From: an uncultured Flavobacteriaceae bacterium
GTDB taxonomy: Bacteria; Bacteroidota; Bacteroidia; Flavobacteriales; Flavobacteriaceae
Direction of reading: 5' to 3'
Assembly: GCA_943788095.1 (NCBI GenBank)
Contig: CALSOZ010000001.1
Location: 372,001 to 436,000 of the forward strand
DNA: 64,000 nt
A program made the position numbers and the translations under genes. Shown here piece by piece: positions 1 to 8,929 of this stretch. Positions within the stretch are counted from its first letter, which is position 1; each line of letters begins with the position of its first letter. The notes below the pieces were generated by a model that was given only the letters and a program-made list of their open reading frames with translations, was not told the DNA's origin and ran no database searches.

Positions 1-177
1 CATTAACCGATTTTGGTCAATTTCTAAAATCTGATAATCAGAATACAACAGCGGTAAAAGCTTAGACAGTTCAGAGTTGGAGGTTAGGAACTTGGTGTCA
101 ACGCGCTTCAATAATGAAACACTATTTATTTCCTCTAAAGAAATAGAGGCAAACCCAGATAATTTTGACGCATTCAT
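1..177 (-). CDS. VTC-domain (polyphosphate polymerase-like) protein, N-terminal part
   Basis: The reverse strand opens with an ATG at 177 and reads through the window edge, giving 59 codons of an N-terminus that includes LKRVDTKFL and later DYQILEIDQN. This basic RVDTK motif followed by a DYQVLEID-like strand is typical of the VTC domain, which in its characterised members polymerises phosphate from ATP. The rest of the gene lies outside the window, so the catalytic core cannot be checked. The stretch 178-273 holds only AT-rich sequence and presumably its promoter. Confidence 0.6.
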   Translation of the reverse strand, partial: MNASKLSGFASISLEEINSVSLLKRVDTKFLTSNSELSKLLPLLYSDYQILEIDQNRLM

Positions 178-273
178 TGATTAATTTTTATAAAACTACG
201 ATTTTTTTTCAAATCAAATCAAAAAAAGTTATCTAATAAGTGCGTTGGGTGTAAACTACAAATAAAAAGGAGT

Positions 274-1035
274 TCAAAATTCTTTCAATATCAGTGTATC
301 CTCTTCGAAAACGGCATACGTATAATAGTGAATCCAATCGCCTAAATTGATGTATTTTGATTGCTCATTCAGCGCAATATCAAGCGGTAAGTGTCGGTGT
401 CCAAACACAAAATAATCGTGGTGTTTTTCTTCTAATTTTTTTCGACTGTATTGAACTAACCACTCGTTGTCATCGCCCAAAAACTTCACATCCTCGTCTC
501 CAGAAATGACTTTATTTTTTACAGAAAGGTATTGTGCAAACCGAACCCCAATATCGGGGTGTACCCATCGGTAGAGCCATTGAAAAAATGGATTTGTAAA
601 TACTTTTTTAAGGCGTTTAAATCCTTTGTCGTTAGGGCCAAGACCATCGCCATGGCCAATAAGAAATGAGCTCGAGTTGAAGGTAAATTCTTTAGGTTTA
701 TGGTGTACCGTAATCCCTAATTCTTCTTCAAAATAATCAGTGACCCACAAGTCGTGATTCCCTACAAAAAAATGAATTTGGATGCCTTGATCACTGAGTT
801 CAGCCAATTTCCCTAAAACGCGTGTAAACCCTTTGGGAACAACATATTTATATTCGAACCAGAAATCAAATAAATCCCCTAATAAAAAAATAGCTTCTGC
901 ATCGTGTTTGACAGAGTCTAGCCATTGCACGAATTTTTTTTCGCGAGGCATAGATTCTTTTGCTGTCGGCGCACCCAGATGGTTGTCAGAAGCAAAGTAT
1001 ATTTTTTTTCCTTGTGGGATTTTTAAATCCGTCAT
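274..1035 (-). CDS. lpxH: UDP-2,3-diacylglucosamine diphosphatase
   Basis: A 253-residue calcineurin-like metallophosphoesterase. The metal-binding blocks are all present: DNH at 17-19, GDLFDFW at 53-59, GNHD at 92-95, GHGDGLG near 127 and GHRH near 213. Length and motif spacing fit the LpxH family, which removes UMP from UDP-2,3-diacylglucosamine to make lipid X in lipid A synthesis at the cytoplasmic face of the inner membrane. It starts with ATG and lies 9 bp downstream of the QueD-like gene on the same strand, so the two are probably co-transcribed. The function is assigned by family; a different substrate within the YbbF/LpxH group is possible. Confidence 0.88.
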   Translation of the reverse strand: MTDLKIPQGKKIYFASDNHLGAPTAKESMPREKKFVQWLDSVKHDAEAIFLLGDLFDFWFEYKYVVPKGFTRVLGKLAELSDQGIQIHFFVGNHDLWVTDYFEEELGITVHHKPKEFTFNSSSFLIGHGDGLGPNDKGFKRLKKVFTNPFFQWLYRWVHPDIGVRFAQYLSVKNKVISGDEDVKFLGDDNEWLVQYSRKKLEEKHHDYFVFGHRHLPLDIALNEQSKYINLGDWIHYYTYAVFEEDTLILKEF

Positions 1036-1044
1036 ATCAAACTG

Positions 1045-1494
1045 TTAGTTATCACTTGCATACCATTCTGCAAAACTTGTGGCAGTTTCTTGCAGTTTAA
1101 GGGCGTGTAATTTTATAGCATCGGGCAATCGTTTTTTTATTTTCTCGGCAAAATCAATCACCATCATTTCACTGGTAGGTTGATAGTCAACTAAGAGCAC
1201 ATTGTGTCCACGGTCGGAGAGCTCTTTTGCAAGTTCCACGTGTGGCGTGTTTTTGTTAAAGACCGTTGCATGGTCAAAAACAGTCACAATTTCTTCTGTG
1301 ATGATTTTTTTTAAATCTGTAAAATCAATCACCATCCCAAATTTTACATTGGAAGAATCTGTTATAGGGTGTCCAATCACTGTGACATCTAAGCGATAAC
1401 TGTGCCCATGAACATTTTTGCATTTACCATCATACCCATAGAGTGCATGACCTGTTTCAAAAGAAAATTGTTTCGTAATTCGAATGTTGCTCAT
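1045..1494 (-). CDS. queD: 6-carboxytetrahydropterin synthase-like (QueD/PTPS family)
   Basis: 149 residues of the tunnel-fold PTPS/QueD family. Visible are the zinc ligands His16, His29 and His31 (NVHGHSY) and a cysteine at 25 that fits the catalytic residue. QueD converts dihydroneopterin triphosphate to 6-carboxytetrahydropterin, the first committed step towards the 7-deazaguanine precursor of queuosine. A queuosine-precursor transporter homologue sits at 42.6-43.4 kb in this window, but the two are not in one operon. A role in other pterin pathways cannot be excluded from sequence alone. Confidence 0.82.
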   Translation of the reverse strand: MSNIRITKQFSFETGHALYGYDGKCKNVHGHSYRLDVTVIGHPITDSSNVKFGMVIDFTDLKKIITEEIVTVFDHATVFNKNTPHVELAKELSDRGHNVLLVDYQPTSEMMVIDFAEKIKKRLPDAIKLHALKLQETATSFAEWYASDN

Positions 1495-1537
1495 CAGTGG
1501 TTTTTTGTGTCCAATCCTAAAAAATTCTTATACAAAG

Positions 1538-2872
1538 TTAATGGTTTTGAACATGCGGTAAAAATTGTTTCCTAAATTTTATTATCAGCGGAATGCCCCT
1601 AGCGACCATCCACAGGAAAAAAGCCGTAAAAACACCATGCAGTTTCCAGCCATAATAATCAAAGATAAAAAGTAGTGGTAAAAACACAATCAGGGTTGAG
1701 AGCAATAATACATCTCTTAAATCTTTCATTTTTCCAAGGCCTTTAAAAATGCCATCAAAGACAAATGCCAATGCACAAAAAGGCTGCATCAGTAAAACAA
1801 TCCAAAAGATGTCATAAAACTGAGTCAACACTTCAGGGTCGTTTGTAAATGTATAGCCAATAGGCTTGTATAGCAGTGCGCCAACACCCCCCATAATGAA
1901 GCCAACAATGAGGGCATATTTTATCAGTTGATTGCTAAGTTTTACGAGTAGATGGTAGTTTTTAGCTCCAAACAGTTTTCCGGACAGGATGTTTCCTGCG
2001 CTCGAATAGCCATCGACAGCAAAGGCGGCAAAAAACCATAGATTAATAGCGATTGTATAGGCGGCTATATAAGTGTTTCCATATCCTGTTGCAAATCGTG
2101 CGGCAAAGTATAGAGCCGTGTTAAGAGCCAATGTTCTCACGATCAGATGGCTAATCATATTCAAAAACCGTGGAATTTCCTTATTAAAAGGCCGTGTGAA
2201 CCTTAACGGAATTTGAGTTTTATTTAAAAGGAAATAAGTGGCTAAAGCCGCCATTAGAAATTGAGAAATTACACTCGCAAATGCGGCCCCTTTAAGGTAC
2301 AAGGGCGGAAAGAGGTTTTCAACACCATACACCATTAAAACATCTAAAACAATGTTTAGGACGGCGCCTGTAATGGCAATAATCATTGGGTAATAGGTGT
2401 TTTGAAGACCTCTAAAAACTCCAAAAACAGCAAATATATAGAGTGTAAATGGCAATCCTATGATGCGGATTTTATAATAGTCAACACTGTAGTCTAAAAG
2501 CAATCCAGAGGCATTATAAAGTTTAAAAATAGTCCGACTAAACGGATACGTTCCTAGACAGATTAATAAACTTAGCAGCAAAATAAGAGCGATGGCTTGG
2601 GCGGGTAAATTTTTAACTTCTTCTAATTTGTTAGCACCAACATACTGAGAAATGATGGACGAAATAGCACTTCGCGATTGACCTAACACCCAAATCAGCA
2701 TGGACAAAAAAGTAGTAACAATGCCCACAGCAGCCAACGATTCTGTGGCATTTATTGGAATATGACCCACGATGGCAGCATCTGTAAGAGAAAGAATTGG
2801 TTCAGAAATACCTGCAATAATAGCAGGGATTGCAAGTTTGTTGATGTGTTTGAGGCTTATACTTGTTTCCAA
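1538..2872 (-). CDS. MATE family efflux transporter
   Basis: A 444-residue polytopic membrane protein with about twelve hydrophobic segments. The N-terminal LAIPAIIAGISEPI and the ATESLAAVGI segment in helix 2 are typical of the MATE (DinF/NorM-like) fold, and the two halves are of equal length. MATE proteins export organic cations or drugs using sodium or proton gradients; the substrate is not predictable here. It starts 5 bp after the stop of the small basic protein gene on the same strand. Confidence 0.85.
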   Translation of the reverse strand: METSISLKHINKLAIPAIIAGISEPILSLTDAAIVGHIPINATESLAAVGIVTTFLSMLIWVLGQSRSAISSIISQYVGANKLEEVKNLPAQAIALILLLSLLICLGTYPFSRTIFKLYNASGLLLDYSVDYYKIRIIGLPFTLYIFAVFGVFRGLQNTYYPMIIAITGAVLNIVLDVLMVYGVENLFPPLYLKGAAFASVISQFLMAALATYFLLNKTQIPLRFTRPFNKEIPRFLNMISHLIVRTLALNTALYFAARFATGYGNTYIAAYTIAINLWFFAAFAVDGYSSAGNILSGKLFGAKNYHLLVKLSNQLIKYALIVGFIMGGVGALLYKPIGYTFTNDPEVLTQFYDIFWIVLLMQPFCALAFVFDGIFKGLGKMKDLRDVLLLSTLIVFLPLLFIFDYYGWKLHGVFTAFFLWMVARGIPLIIKFRKQFLPHVQNH

Positions 2873-2877
2873 TAGGA

Positions 2878-3006
2878 TTATTTTCCGCGCCCCGTTTTTC
2901 TAACGGCAGTAGTTTTACTATTGTTTTTACTTTTAAGGTCCGACTTAGCACCTTTTTTTGTATCTGCTTGTTTTACGGTTTTATTGCCAAAAAATTTACT
3001 ACTCAT
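2878..3006 (-). CDS. small basic conserved protein (42 aa)
   Basis: A short gene encoding 42 residues, very rich in lysine, serine and threonine, starting MSSKFFGN and ending TAVRKTGRGK. The composition, the typical start and the 5-bp spacing to the MATE gene on the same strand support a real gene. It resembles small lysine-rich hypothetical proteins common in Flavobacteria, and its charge would suit RNA or DNA contact. No function is known to me. Confidence 0.6.
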   Translation of the reverse strand: MSSKFFGNKTVKQADTKKGAKSDLKSKNNSKTTAVRKTGRGK

Positions 3007-3219
3007 TATGATTTTGATTTAGAATCAAATGTACGAAAAAGACTTATAACTCGCTACCCAAATAGTTGAATAAGCTTTTATTTTCCTTTTGTATTCGTGA
3101 CGATACTCCAAGAATTTTTCAAACCGTATTTTAAAAGGATTCGTTTTTTTATCTATAGTAAATTGCAAGAATAAAATAATAATTGTAAATTTATAGAATA
3201 TTAACCAATTTAAACTAAA

Positions 3220-3537
3220 ATGAAAAACACAATTTTTTTGATAGCATTTATGCTATTCAGCACCATGTCATTTGCTCACTTTCCTGTGACAAAAACAGTT
3301 GTTGAAGGGAACGAAGTCATTGAAGCCACTATTTCAAATTCTGATGCATTTGCCGGAAAAACACAAGTAGCTGCTTTGTTAATTTGTTTCTTCTTAGGAG
3401 GTATTGGCATCCACAGATTTTACTTAGGAGATATATGGCAAGGAGTTGTCCAATTATTAACTTTCGGAGGTTTGGGTGTTTGGACGTTAATTGATTTCAT
3501 TAGAATTTGCGTCGGCGACCTTGGGCCAGGATGGTAA
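3220..3537 (+). CDS. TM2 domain-containing membrane protein
   Basis: 105 residues: an N-terminal signal peptide (MKNTIFLIAFMLFSTMSFA), a ~25-residue linker, then a TM2 domain of two transmembrane helices joined by the diagnostic GIHRFYLGD turn and ending in a WTLIDFIRI helix. Bacterial TM2 proteins have no established function. The upstream sequence carries a leader AATATTAACCAATTTAAAC-type segment found before several secreted proteins in this window. Its stop overlaps the next start by 7 bp (ATGGTAA). Confidence 0.8.
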   Translation: MKNTIFLIAFMLFSTMSFAHFPVTKTVVEGNEVIEATISNSDAFAGKTQVAALLICFFLGGIGIHRFYLGDIWQGVVQLLTFGGLGVWTLIDFIRICVGDLGPGW

Positions 3538-4415
3538 TTAATTTTACATATAAAAAACCAGAAATAGCTCTATTTCTGGTTTTTTTATGCCTAATAAATT
3601 TCTCTCAGTCTCAAAGTTATTCTGGCGTTATTCAGGTATCCGACTCCATTATTTTTCCTTATTATCTAAAATTACCGAGTCCAACATCCGAAGGGTATTC
3701 TGTGTCAGACATGCATGGATCTACGGAAACTTTAAGTCTTATCTCCTTAAAAGACTCAGGAAATGGGATCATTAATGTAGAGGAATCTTTTGCGATTTAC
3801 ACGCGTACAAATAGCGCCGACTATGATGATTTTTGTAAATTATTTTTCGATTTAAAAAAGAAAGACATCGGCTCTAAATCGATGGAATTTGATTTTGTAG
3901 CCAAATTTAATAACAACACCCAGTGTGCTGTAGGACTCATTAGCCTTGAAGAAACAACAAATTTAAAAAACAAATTAGACAACGTAAAAAATAAAATTGC
4001 CAACAACAAGCTTTTAAAATCCTTTAGCGATCCATCGGATCGGGACATATCGGTTCAAAAAATTGAAAGTTTACAAAAGTTTTCACCCGATAATTTTATT
4101 GATAAAATTCAATTAAAACACGAGGATTCTATTGGTTTTTTATGTTTGTCCGATAAACAATCGATCCGTTTAAACTTTAATAAACCCATCGAAGAAGTTG
4201 AGCGGCATTTAAAGTTTGTGACCAATGCGAGGATCCTAAAAACGTCCAACACAATCACGTTCGAAAGAATGGACTCTACACAAAAAATGGTTGTGGATAT
4301 AACCGCTTTGGATACGACAGATTCCATTGATTTTAAACTCAATACTATTGAAAATTTAGAGTTGCAGTTTTTTATAGATTTAAAAGCTGCAGATTTTATT
4401 TCATTAGCCTTTTAG
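3531..4415 (+). CDS. exported hypothetical protein
   Basis: Read from the ATG at 3531, 294 residues with a hydrophobic signal segment (ALFLVFLCLINFSQS) and then a soluble domain of alternating strands and one long charged helix. No family is recognised. The gene overlaps the TM2 gene stop, suggesting translational coupling. A strong terminator-like hairpin lies inside its signal-peptide codons, which is odd (see findings). No better ATG exists in frame before the signal segment. Confidence 0.6.
   Translation: MVINFTYKKPEIALFLVFLCLINFSQSQSYSGVIQVSDSIIFPYYLKLPSPTSEGYSVSDMHGSTETLSLISLKDSGNGIINVEESFAIYTRTNSADYDDFCKLFFDLKKKDIGSKSMEFDFVAKFNNNTQCAVGLISLEETTNLKNKLDNVKNKIANNKLLKSFSDPSDRDISVQKIESLQKFSPDNFIDKIQLKHEDSIGFLCLSDKQSIRLNFNKPIEEVERHLKFVTNARILKTSNTITFERMDSTQKMVVDITALDTTDSIDFKLNTIENLELQFFIDLKAADFISLAF
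3552..3586 (+). terminator. intrinsic terminator-like hairpin inside the next gene
   Basis: An A-tract and CCAGAAATA pair with TATTTCTGG across a four-base GCTC loop, followed by a run of seven T. It directly follows the TM2 gene but lies within codons 8-19 of the downstream exported-protein gene. Confidence 0.7.
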
Positions 4416-4495
4416 ATCTCAGTAATTTCATTACTTTTGGTAAAGGTTTAAAGTTCAAGATTTCTATACTGAATTTAAAACCAATCATTAAAAAA

Positions 4496-4569
4496 GGGGA
4501 TGTAGCTCAGTTGGCTAGAGCGCTTGACTGGCAGTCAAGAGGTCGTGAGTTCGAATCTCATCTTCTCCA
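4496..4569 (+). tRNA. tRNA-Ala (GGC)
   Basis: A cloverleaf is drawn by eye. Acceptor GGGGATG pairs with CTTCTCC, including the G3:U70 pair that marks alanine tRNAs. The D-arm is GCTC..GAGC, the anticodon stem CTTGA/TCAAG with loop CTGGCAG (anticodon GGC at 4530-4532), and the T-arm GTGAG/CTCAT. CCA is not encoded. Position 6:67 is a T:T mismatch. The 3' half is repeated at 15369-15420, showing this is the target of an integrated island. Confidence 0.9.
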
Positions 4570-4570
4570 C
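4519..4570 (+). repeat. attL-like repeat (tRNA-Ala 3' half)
   Basis: Matches 15369-15420 over 52 bp with four differences, all in the T-stem. The differences come as compensating pairs (GTGAG/CTCAT here, GTCGG/CCGAT there), so both copies keep a paired T-stem. Confidence 0.85.
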
Positions 4571-4658
4571 AAAGGGAATTGTAGCAATGCAGTTCTCTTT
4601 TTGTTTAAATACGCGCACCTAGACGTGCACCTGTTGGCAATTTTCACTATATTTGGGT

Positions 4659-6113
4659 ATGGTTATCACTCTAAAAATCGATTCAAATGTTAAAAAGTCG
4701 GGACTCAATTCCGTCTATTTCTACGTTTCACAAGGCAAGAGTGGCTCAATATCTCAAATGAGAAAGAAGATTTATGTTGGCTTGGATGTGTCTATTAAAC
4801 AATTTGACTTAAAAAATTTTAGAGCTAAATCACGTCACGCTAATTTTCAAATCATTAATAAAAGGCTTGACGAGTTAAGGGTTTTGATGTCTACGAGTCA
4901 GACCAAATTCGAAGCTAGTCAATATACAGTCGAGCAAGTTATTTTACATTTAAAAGGCGAGGCTGACGCTGAAAGTGTGGATAGTTACATTGAAACATTT
5001 GTCAAAAGTCAGAAGTCTAAGAAGACTACTTATACAGATTACAAATACACCTTATCAGCTTTCAAGAAACATATTGGATATAATAAAGAAAGACCTATTA
5101 CATTCAATGAATTTTCTAACTACTCTTTATTGCTAAAGTTTAAAAATAATGCTCAAGCTAATGGAGTAAGAGCAACCTCAATAAATTCCTATTTTAAAAA
5201 AATAAAAGCCATCATAAACGATGCTTATGACAATCAGGTAGTCTTTGAGAGATTTGAATTCAGAAAACGACTAACTATCCAGAATGCGGAGAGAAAAGAG
5301 ATTAAAACACTAACGACTGAAGAGTTTAAAAAAGCTACAAATACGTGCGTTTCAATATACGAAGTTCAAGCATTGTGTTTTTATTTACTAATGTTTATGA
5401 CTCGAGGAATGTATCAAGCTGACTTGGTGAAATTTAAAAGTTATAATCTTAAAAACGATACTGACAACAAAAAAGAGGATGAGTATTCTAAGTTTTGTCA
5501 AGACGGCTATGACTACATAGTTCACACACGAAGTAAAAATCAAAATCGGTCTAATAATAAAATGCTCATTCGAATAGATGACACTACAATGATAATGTTT
5601 AAGTTACTAAAACAATCTGTTTGGTGTACTCACTATGATAGGCGAAAGGAGTTAAAACTTGAAGAAGACGATTTACTTAATGTATTTGGGTACGATGTAG
5701 ACGACGTAAAACTCCATACAGGTGTGTTTGACGTGTATCAAAAACATTGCAAGAAATTGCTTGGCGTACCTCTTAAAAATGCCCGTAAGAGTTTTAATTC
5801 ATATGCTTTTAGACTTGAAATATCTCAGGAGATTCGAAACGTATTGTTAGGGCACACCAATCCAAACATTATAAAACATTATGACGACTTATCTTTTATT
5901 GAGGAGCAGGTTAATGCGGCTCATATAAGTGTGCTCAAAAAGTTTGAAGTAAAGACTCTAGTTAATCTACTTGAAAAGCAATTCCATAAAGTAGGAGCTG
6001 ATTTCATTGAATCTGAAAGTATTATTTTAGACTTAGAAAAGTTTGGAAAACACAACTCTAAATTCATAAATAAACACAACAGCTCAGCTTATGTAAAGCG
6101 AGTTAGGGGTTAA
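4659..6113 (+). CDS. tyrosine recombinase / integrase 1
   Basis: About 484 residues from the ATG at 4659; a TTG six bases upstream is possible. An N-terminal arm-binding region (ITLKIDSNV...) is followed by a SAM-like core-binding domain (~100-200) and a catalytic domain. Catalytic features seen are Arg in MTRGMYQADLV (~248), the ARKSFNSYA box, LLGHTNPN and Tyr in IKHYDDL (~407). This layout is the Bacteroidota integrase type. It lies 90 bp inside attL and points away from the tRNA. It probably catalyses integration at tRNA-Ala, although a second integrase lies at the other end. Confidence 0.85.
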   Translation: MVITLKIDSNVKKSGLNSVYFYVSQGKSGSISQMRKKIYVGLDVSIKQFDLKNFRAKSRHANFQIINKRLDELRVLMSTSQTKFEASQYTVEQVILHLKGEADAESVDSYIETFVKSQKSKKTTYTDYKYTLSAFKKHIGYNKERPITFNEFSNYSLLLKFKNNAQANGVRATSINSYFKKIKAIINDAYDNQVVFERFEFRKRLTIQNAERKEIKTLTTEEFKKATNTCVSIYEVQALCFYLLMFMTRGMYQADLVKFKSYNLKNDTDNKKEDEYSKFCQDGYDYIVHTRSKNQNRSNNKMLIRIDDTTMIMFKLLKQSVWCTHYDRRKELKLEEDDLLNVFGYDVDDVKLHTGVFDVYQKHCKKLLGVPLKNARKSFNSYAFRLEISQEIRNVLLGHTNPNIIKHYDDLSFIEEQVNAAHISVLKKFEVKTLVNLLEKQFHKVGADFIESESIILDLEKFGKHNSKFINKHNSSAYVKRVRG

Positions 6114-6298
6114 AATCATTCCGCAATAAGCTAATTATAGAATTTGATTTATCAGTTTTAATATTATCCTTTACAATAAAAATTACTCCAATTACACCTG
6201 TCAAGTAATAACAGTTTTTTATCTCTTGTTTTTTGATTATTAAACTGTGTTGAGGTTACAAGAATATCTGCAAATCCCTTAAAAGTGTATTGTTTCAT
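6103..6298 (-). CDS. small membrane protein, reading frame broken by one base
   Basis: From the ATG at 6298 the reverse strand gives MKQYTFKGFADIL...DKKLLLL. Removing one base near 6190 continues into TGVIGVIFIVKDNIK...LLRNDFNP and a stop overlapping the integrase 3' end. Corrected, it would be about 64 residues with a single hydrophobic segment. Convergent with integrase 1. An ACATATG motif like the repeats before the replication gene lies upstream (6310-6316). No family is recognised. The rest of 6114-6596 shows no other gene. Confidence 0.4.
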
Positions 6299-6596
6299 AA
6301 AACTGCACCACATATGATATGTTAGGACACTAAATTAAAATTAAGAACTTTAAGTGGACTAGCATATTAAGAACTATTATTTCATTTGTATTTGTTAGAA
6401 TTCAGTATAATATCAGTTAACTAAATATTTAATTTTGAATTATACCAGTAGTGGTTTTTTGAAGTCCTCAAAGACGCAAAAAAACATTTAGCTTAATACG
6501 TAGAAAAAAATCAGTTAAACAAACAACTAGAAATAAAATTAGTTCTTACTAAAAAGGCTAACAGGATGACTATTGGAAGGGTTAATTGAAATTTCT

Positions 6597-6604
6597 TATA
6601 TTTG
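6597..6604 (+). promoter_or_regulatory. Bacteroidota -7 promoter element TATATTTG
   Basis: TATATTTG exactly 20 bases before the lipoprotein ATG at 6625. The leader contains TATAAACCAATTTAA, a module shared with the starts at 8930, 15593, 51915 and 52964 in the same geometry. Confidence 0.65.
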
Positions 6605-6624
6605 AAGTATAAACCAATTTAACT

Positions 6625-6957
6625 ATGAAAAATTTATTTTATTTATTTTTAGCTGTAACAATGTTCGCTTGTAGTAGTGATGGTGACAATAATTCTAATG
6701 ATGGCTGCCCTATTGATTTTGAATGCAGTACTGCCACAGAAAATGATTTTTTAAATCTCGAGATGGTGACTGAAGAGTATCAATCATATATAGCGAGTTA
6801 CGGTGAACCAATCTCAAGTGGCTTGGTTTCAGATAGTGATGGTGGTTTTAACTGGAGGTGGGTATGGCTTAATGAAAATGGTGAAGAAGTATGTGTTACC
6901 GTGACTTGTAGTGATTGTTCTTATATCATCCTTAGTGGAATAGATGGATGTTTCTAA
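6625..6957 (+). CDS. small lipoprotein, hypothetical
   Basis: 110 residues with a lipoprotein signal peptide ending in TMFACSSDGDNN (lipobox Cys near 16; the Ser/Asp-rich flank fits surface export in Bacteroidota). The mature part is cysteine-rich (CPIDFECS, CVTVTCSDCS, DGCF), suggesting disulfides. The domain family is not recognised. Same promoter/leader module as other surface proteins here, and followed by its own terminator, so probably monocistronic island cargo. Confidence 0.7.
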   Translation: MKNLFYLFLAVTMFACSSDGDNNSNDGCPIDFECSTATENDFLNLEMVTEEYQSYIASYGEPISSGLVSDSDGGFNWRWVWLNENGEEVCVTVTCSDCSYIILSGIDGCF

Positions 6958-6980
6958 CTAATTTTAATAACTCCCTATAA

Positions 6981-7011
6981 CCCTTACTATTTATTTAGTA
7001 GGGGTTTTTTT
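6981..7011 (+). terminator. intrinsic terminator
   Basis: CCCTTACTA pairs with TAGTAGGGG around a short T/A loop, followed by seven T. It closes the 6625 lipoprotein gene. Confidence 0.7.
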
Positions 7012-7050
7012 ATGTACCAAAGTTGTATCATACCGCTTTATCCTTTTTAT

Positions 7051-7058
7051 TATATTTG
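7051..7058 (+). promoter_or_regulatory. -7 promoter element TATATTTG
   Basis: TATATTTG 25 bases before the ATG of the first BspA-like gene. Its leader carries the related ATTAAACAATTTACATT sequence. Confidence 0.55.
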
Positions 7059-7083
7059 TTCAAAACATTAAACAATTTACATT

Positions 7084-8852
7084 ATGAAAAAACTGCTCTT
7101 ACTCTCCGCTTTATTAATCTTCGCTTGTACAGATGACGAGGGTAATCCTTGTGTTTACGAGCCAACTCTAACCACACAAGCTGCTACTGATGTTACTGAA
7201 ACCTCAGCTACTTTAAATGGTGTTATAAGTATCGTATCAGAGAATTGTGAAGTGCCTAACAATACAGAACAAGGGTTTGTTTATTCTACTGAAATACAAC
7301 CCACTTTAGAAGATATTCAAGTCAATGTTAATGGGACTAATATTTCTACAACTATTGAAGACCTTGAGCCAAACACTACTTATTATGTAAGGGCTTTCTT
7401 GACTAATAATTTTGGAGATTTTTATGGTGATGAGGTTAGTTTTTCTACAACTGAAGTTCCTTGTGATGTAGTTTATTTGGACGAAAATGGAATTACTATA
7501 AAGGCTTGCCCTGATGCTAATGTTGGAGATGTAGGGACTGTTAACGGAGTTGAATATACTGTAGTGGATAGAGCAATGCTTGACGAAATGATAGCTAATG
7601 ATGAAGATTTAATAAAAATTTGCACTACAAGAATAACCAATATGGGATGGGAAGGCGAATCTACTCAAGCCCCAATAGGTTTATTTCTTGGTAATTATAA
7701 CAACCTTTCAGAATTCAACCAACCTATTGGAAATTGGGATGTGAGTAATGTTACTGATATGGGTTTTATGTTTTTCAATTCTGCCTTCAATCAGCCTATT
7801 GGAAATTGGGACACAAGTAGTGTGACCGATATGCGTTATATGTTTAACAATTCTGCCTTCAACCAACCTATTGGAAATTGGGATGTGAGTAATGTTACTG
7901 ATATGGGGGATATGTTTTACCTTTCTGCCTTTAATCAGCCTATTGGAGATTGGGATGTGAGTAGTGTGACTGAAATGATTTCTATGTTTAGGTCAGCTTC
8001 TTCCTTTAATCAACCTATTGGAGATTGGGATACAAGTAATGTTACTGATATGACTGGTATGTTTGCCGCTTCTCCCTTTAATCAACCTATTGGAAATTGG
8101 GATGTGAGTAATGTTACTGATATGGGGGATATGTTTTATAATTCCCGCCTTCAATCAGCCTATTGGTAATTGGGATGTAAGTAATGTTACTGATATGACT
8201 GCTATGTTTAGGTCAGCTTCTTCCTTTAACCAACCTATTGGAAATTGGGATGTGAGTAGTGTGACTGATATGACTGGTATGTTTAACAGTAAATTCAACC
8301 AACCTATTGGAAATTGGGATGTGAGTAATGTGACTGAATATGGGTGGTATGTTTGGTACGCTGCAGCTTTCAACCAACCTATTGGAAATTGGGATGTGAG
8401 TAATGTGACTGATATGAGTGATATGTTTTACCTTATGCATGCTTTCAATCAAGCCTATTGGAAATTGGGATGTGAGTAATGTTACTGATATGACTGGTAT
8501 GTTTGCCGCTTCTCCCTTTAATCAACCTATTGGAAATTGGGATGTGAGTAATGTTACTGATATGGGGGATATGTTTAACTATACAGCTTTCAATCAGCCT
8601 ATTGGTAATTGGGATGTGAGTAATGTTACTGATATGACTGCTATGTTTAGGTCAGCTTCTTCCTTTAACCAACCTATTGGAAATTGGGATGTGAGTAGTG
8701 TGACTGATATGGGGTATATGTTTTATGGCGCTGCCTTTAATCAAGATATTAGTATTTGGGCGGTGGATAATGTTACAGAATGCACAAACTTCAACTACAA
8801 CACCCCCCAATGGACACTACCTCAACCTAACTTCACAAACTGTACTCCATAA
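7084..8852 (+). CDS. BspA/DUF285 repeat surface lipoprotein 1 (two frameshifts)
   Basis: Starts with a lipoprotein signal (LLIFAC, then TDDEGN), followed by a fibronectin-III-like domain (~30-125, ending [16 protein letters not shown]). Then come about fifteen tandem ~24-residue units of the [16 protein letters not shown] type, the DUF285 signature of BspA-like leucine-rich surface proteins. The open frame is lost twice: one extra C near 8146 and one extra A near 8447, both inside repeats where sister units show the normal sequence. Restored, about 589 residues. BspA proteins mediate binding to host or matrix proteins. Tandem paralogue at 8930. Confidence 0.75.
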
Positions 8853-8871
8853 TCAAACACTTACAAAATAA

Positions 8872-8929
8872 TGACTAGTGGAAGGGTTAATTGAAATTTC
8901 TTATCTTTGAAATATAAACCAATTTAATA
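8872..8929 (+). promoter_or_regulatory. duplicated promoter/leader module with TATCTTTG box
   Basis: About 58 bp nearly identical to 6565-6624, including GGAAGGGTTAATTGAAATTT, the -7 box TATCTTTG (8902-8909) and TATAAACCAATTTAA, with a 20-base spacer to the ATG at 8930. It shows that the promoter travelled with the duplicated lipoprotein genes. Confidence 0.65.
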
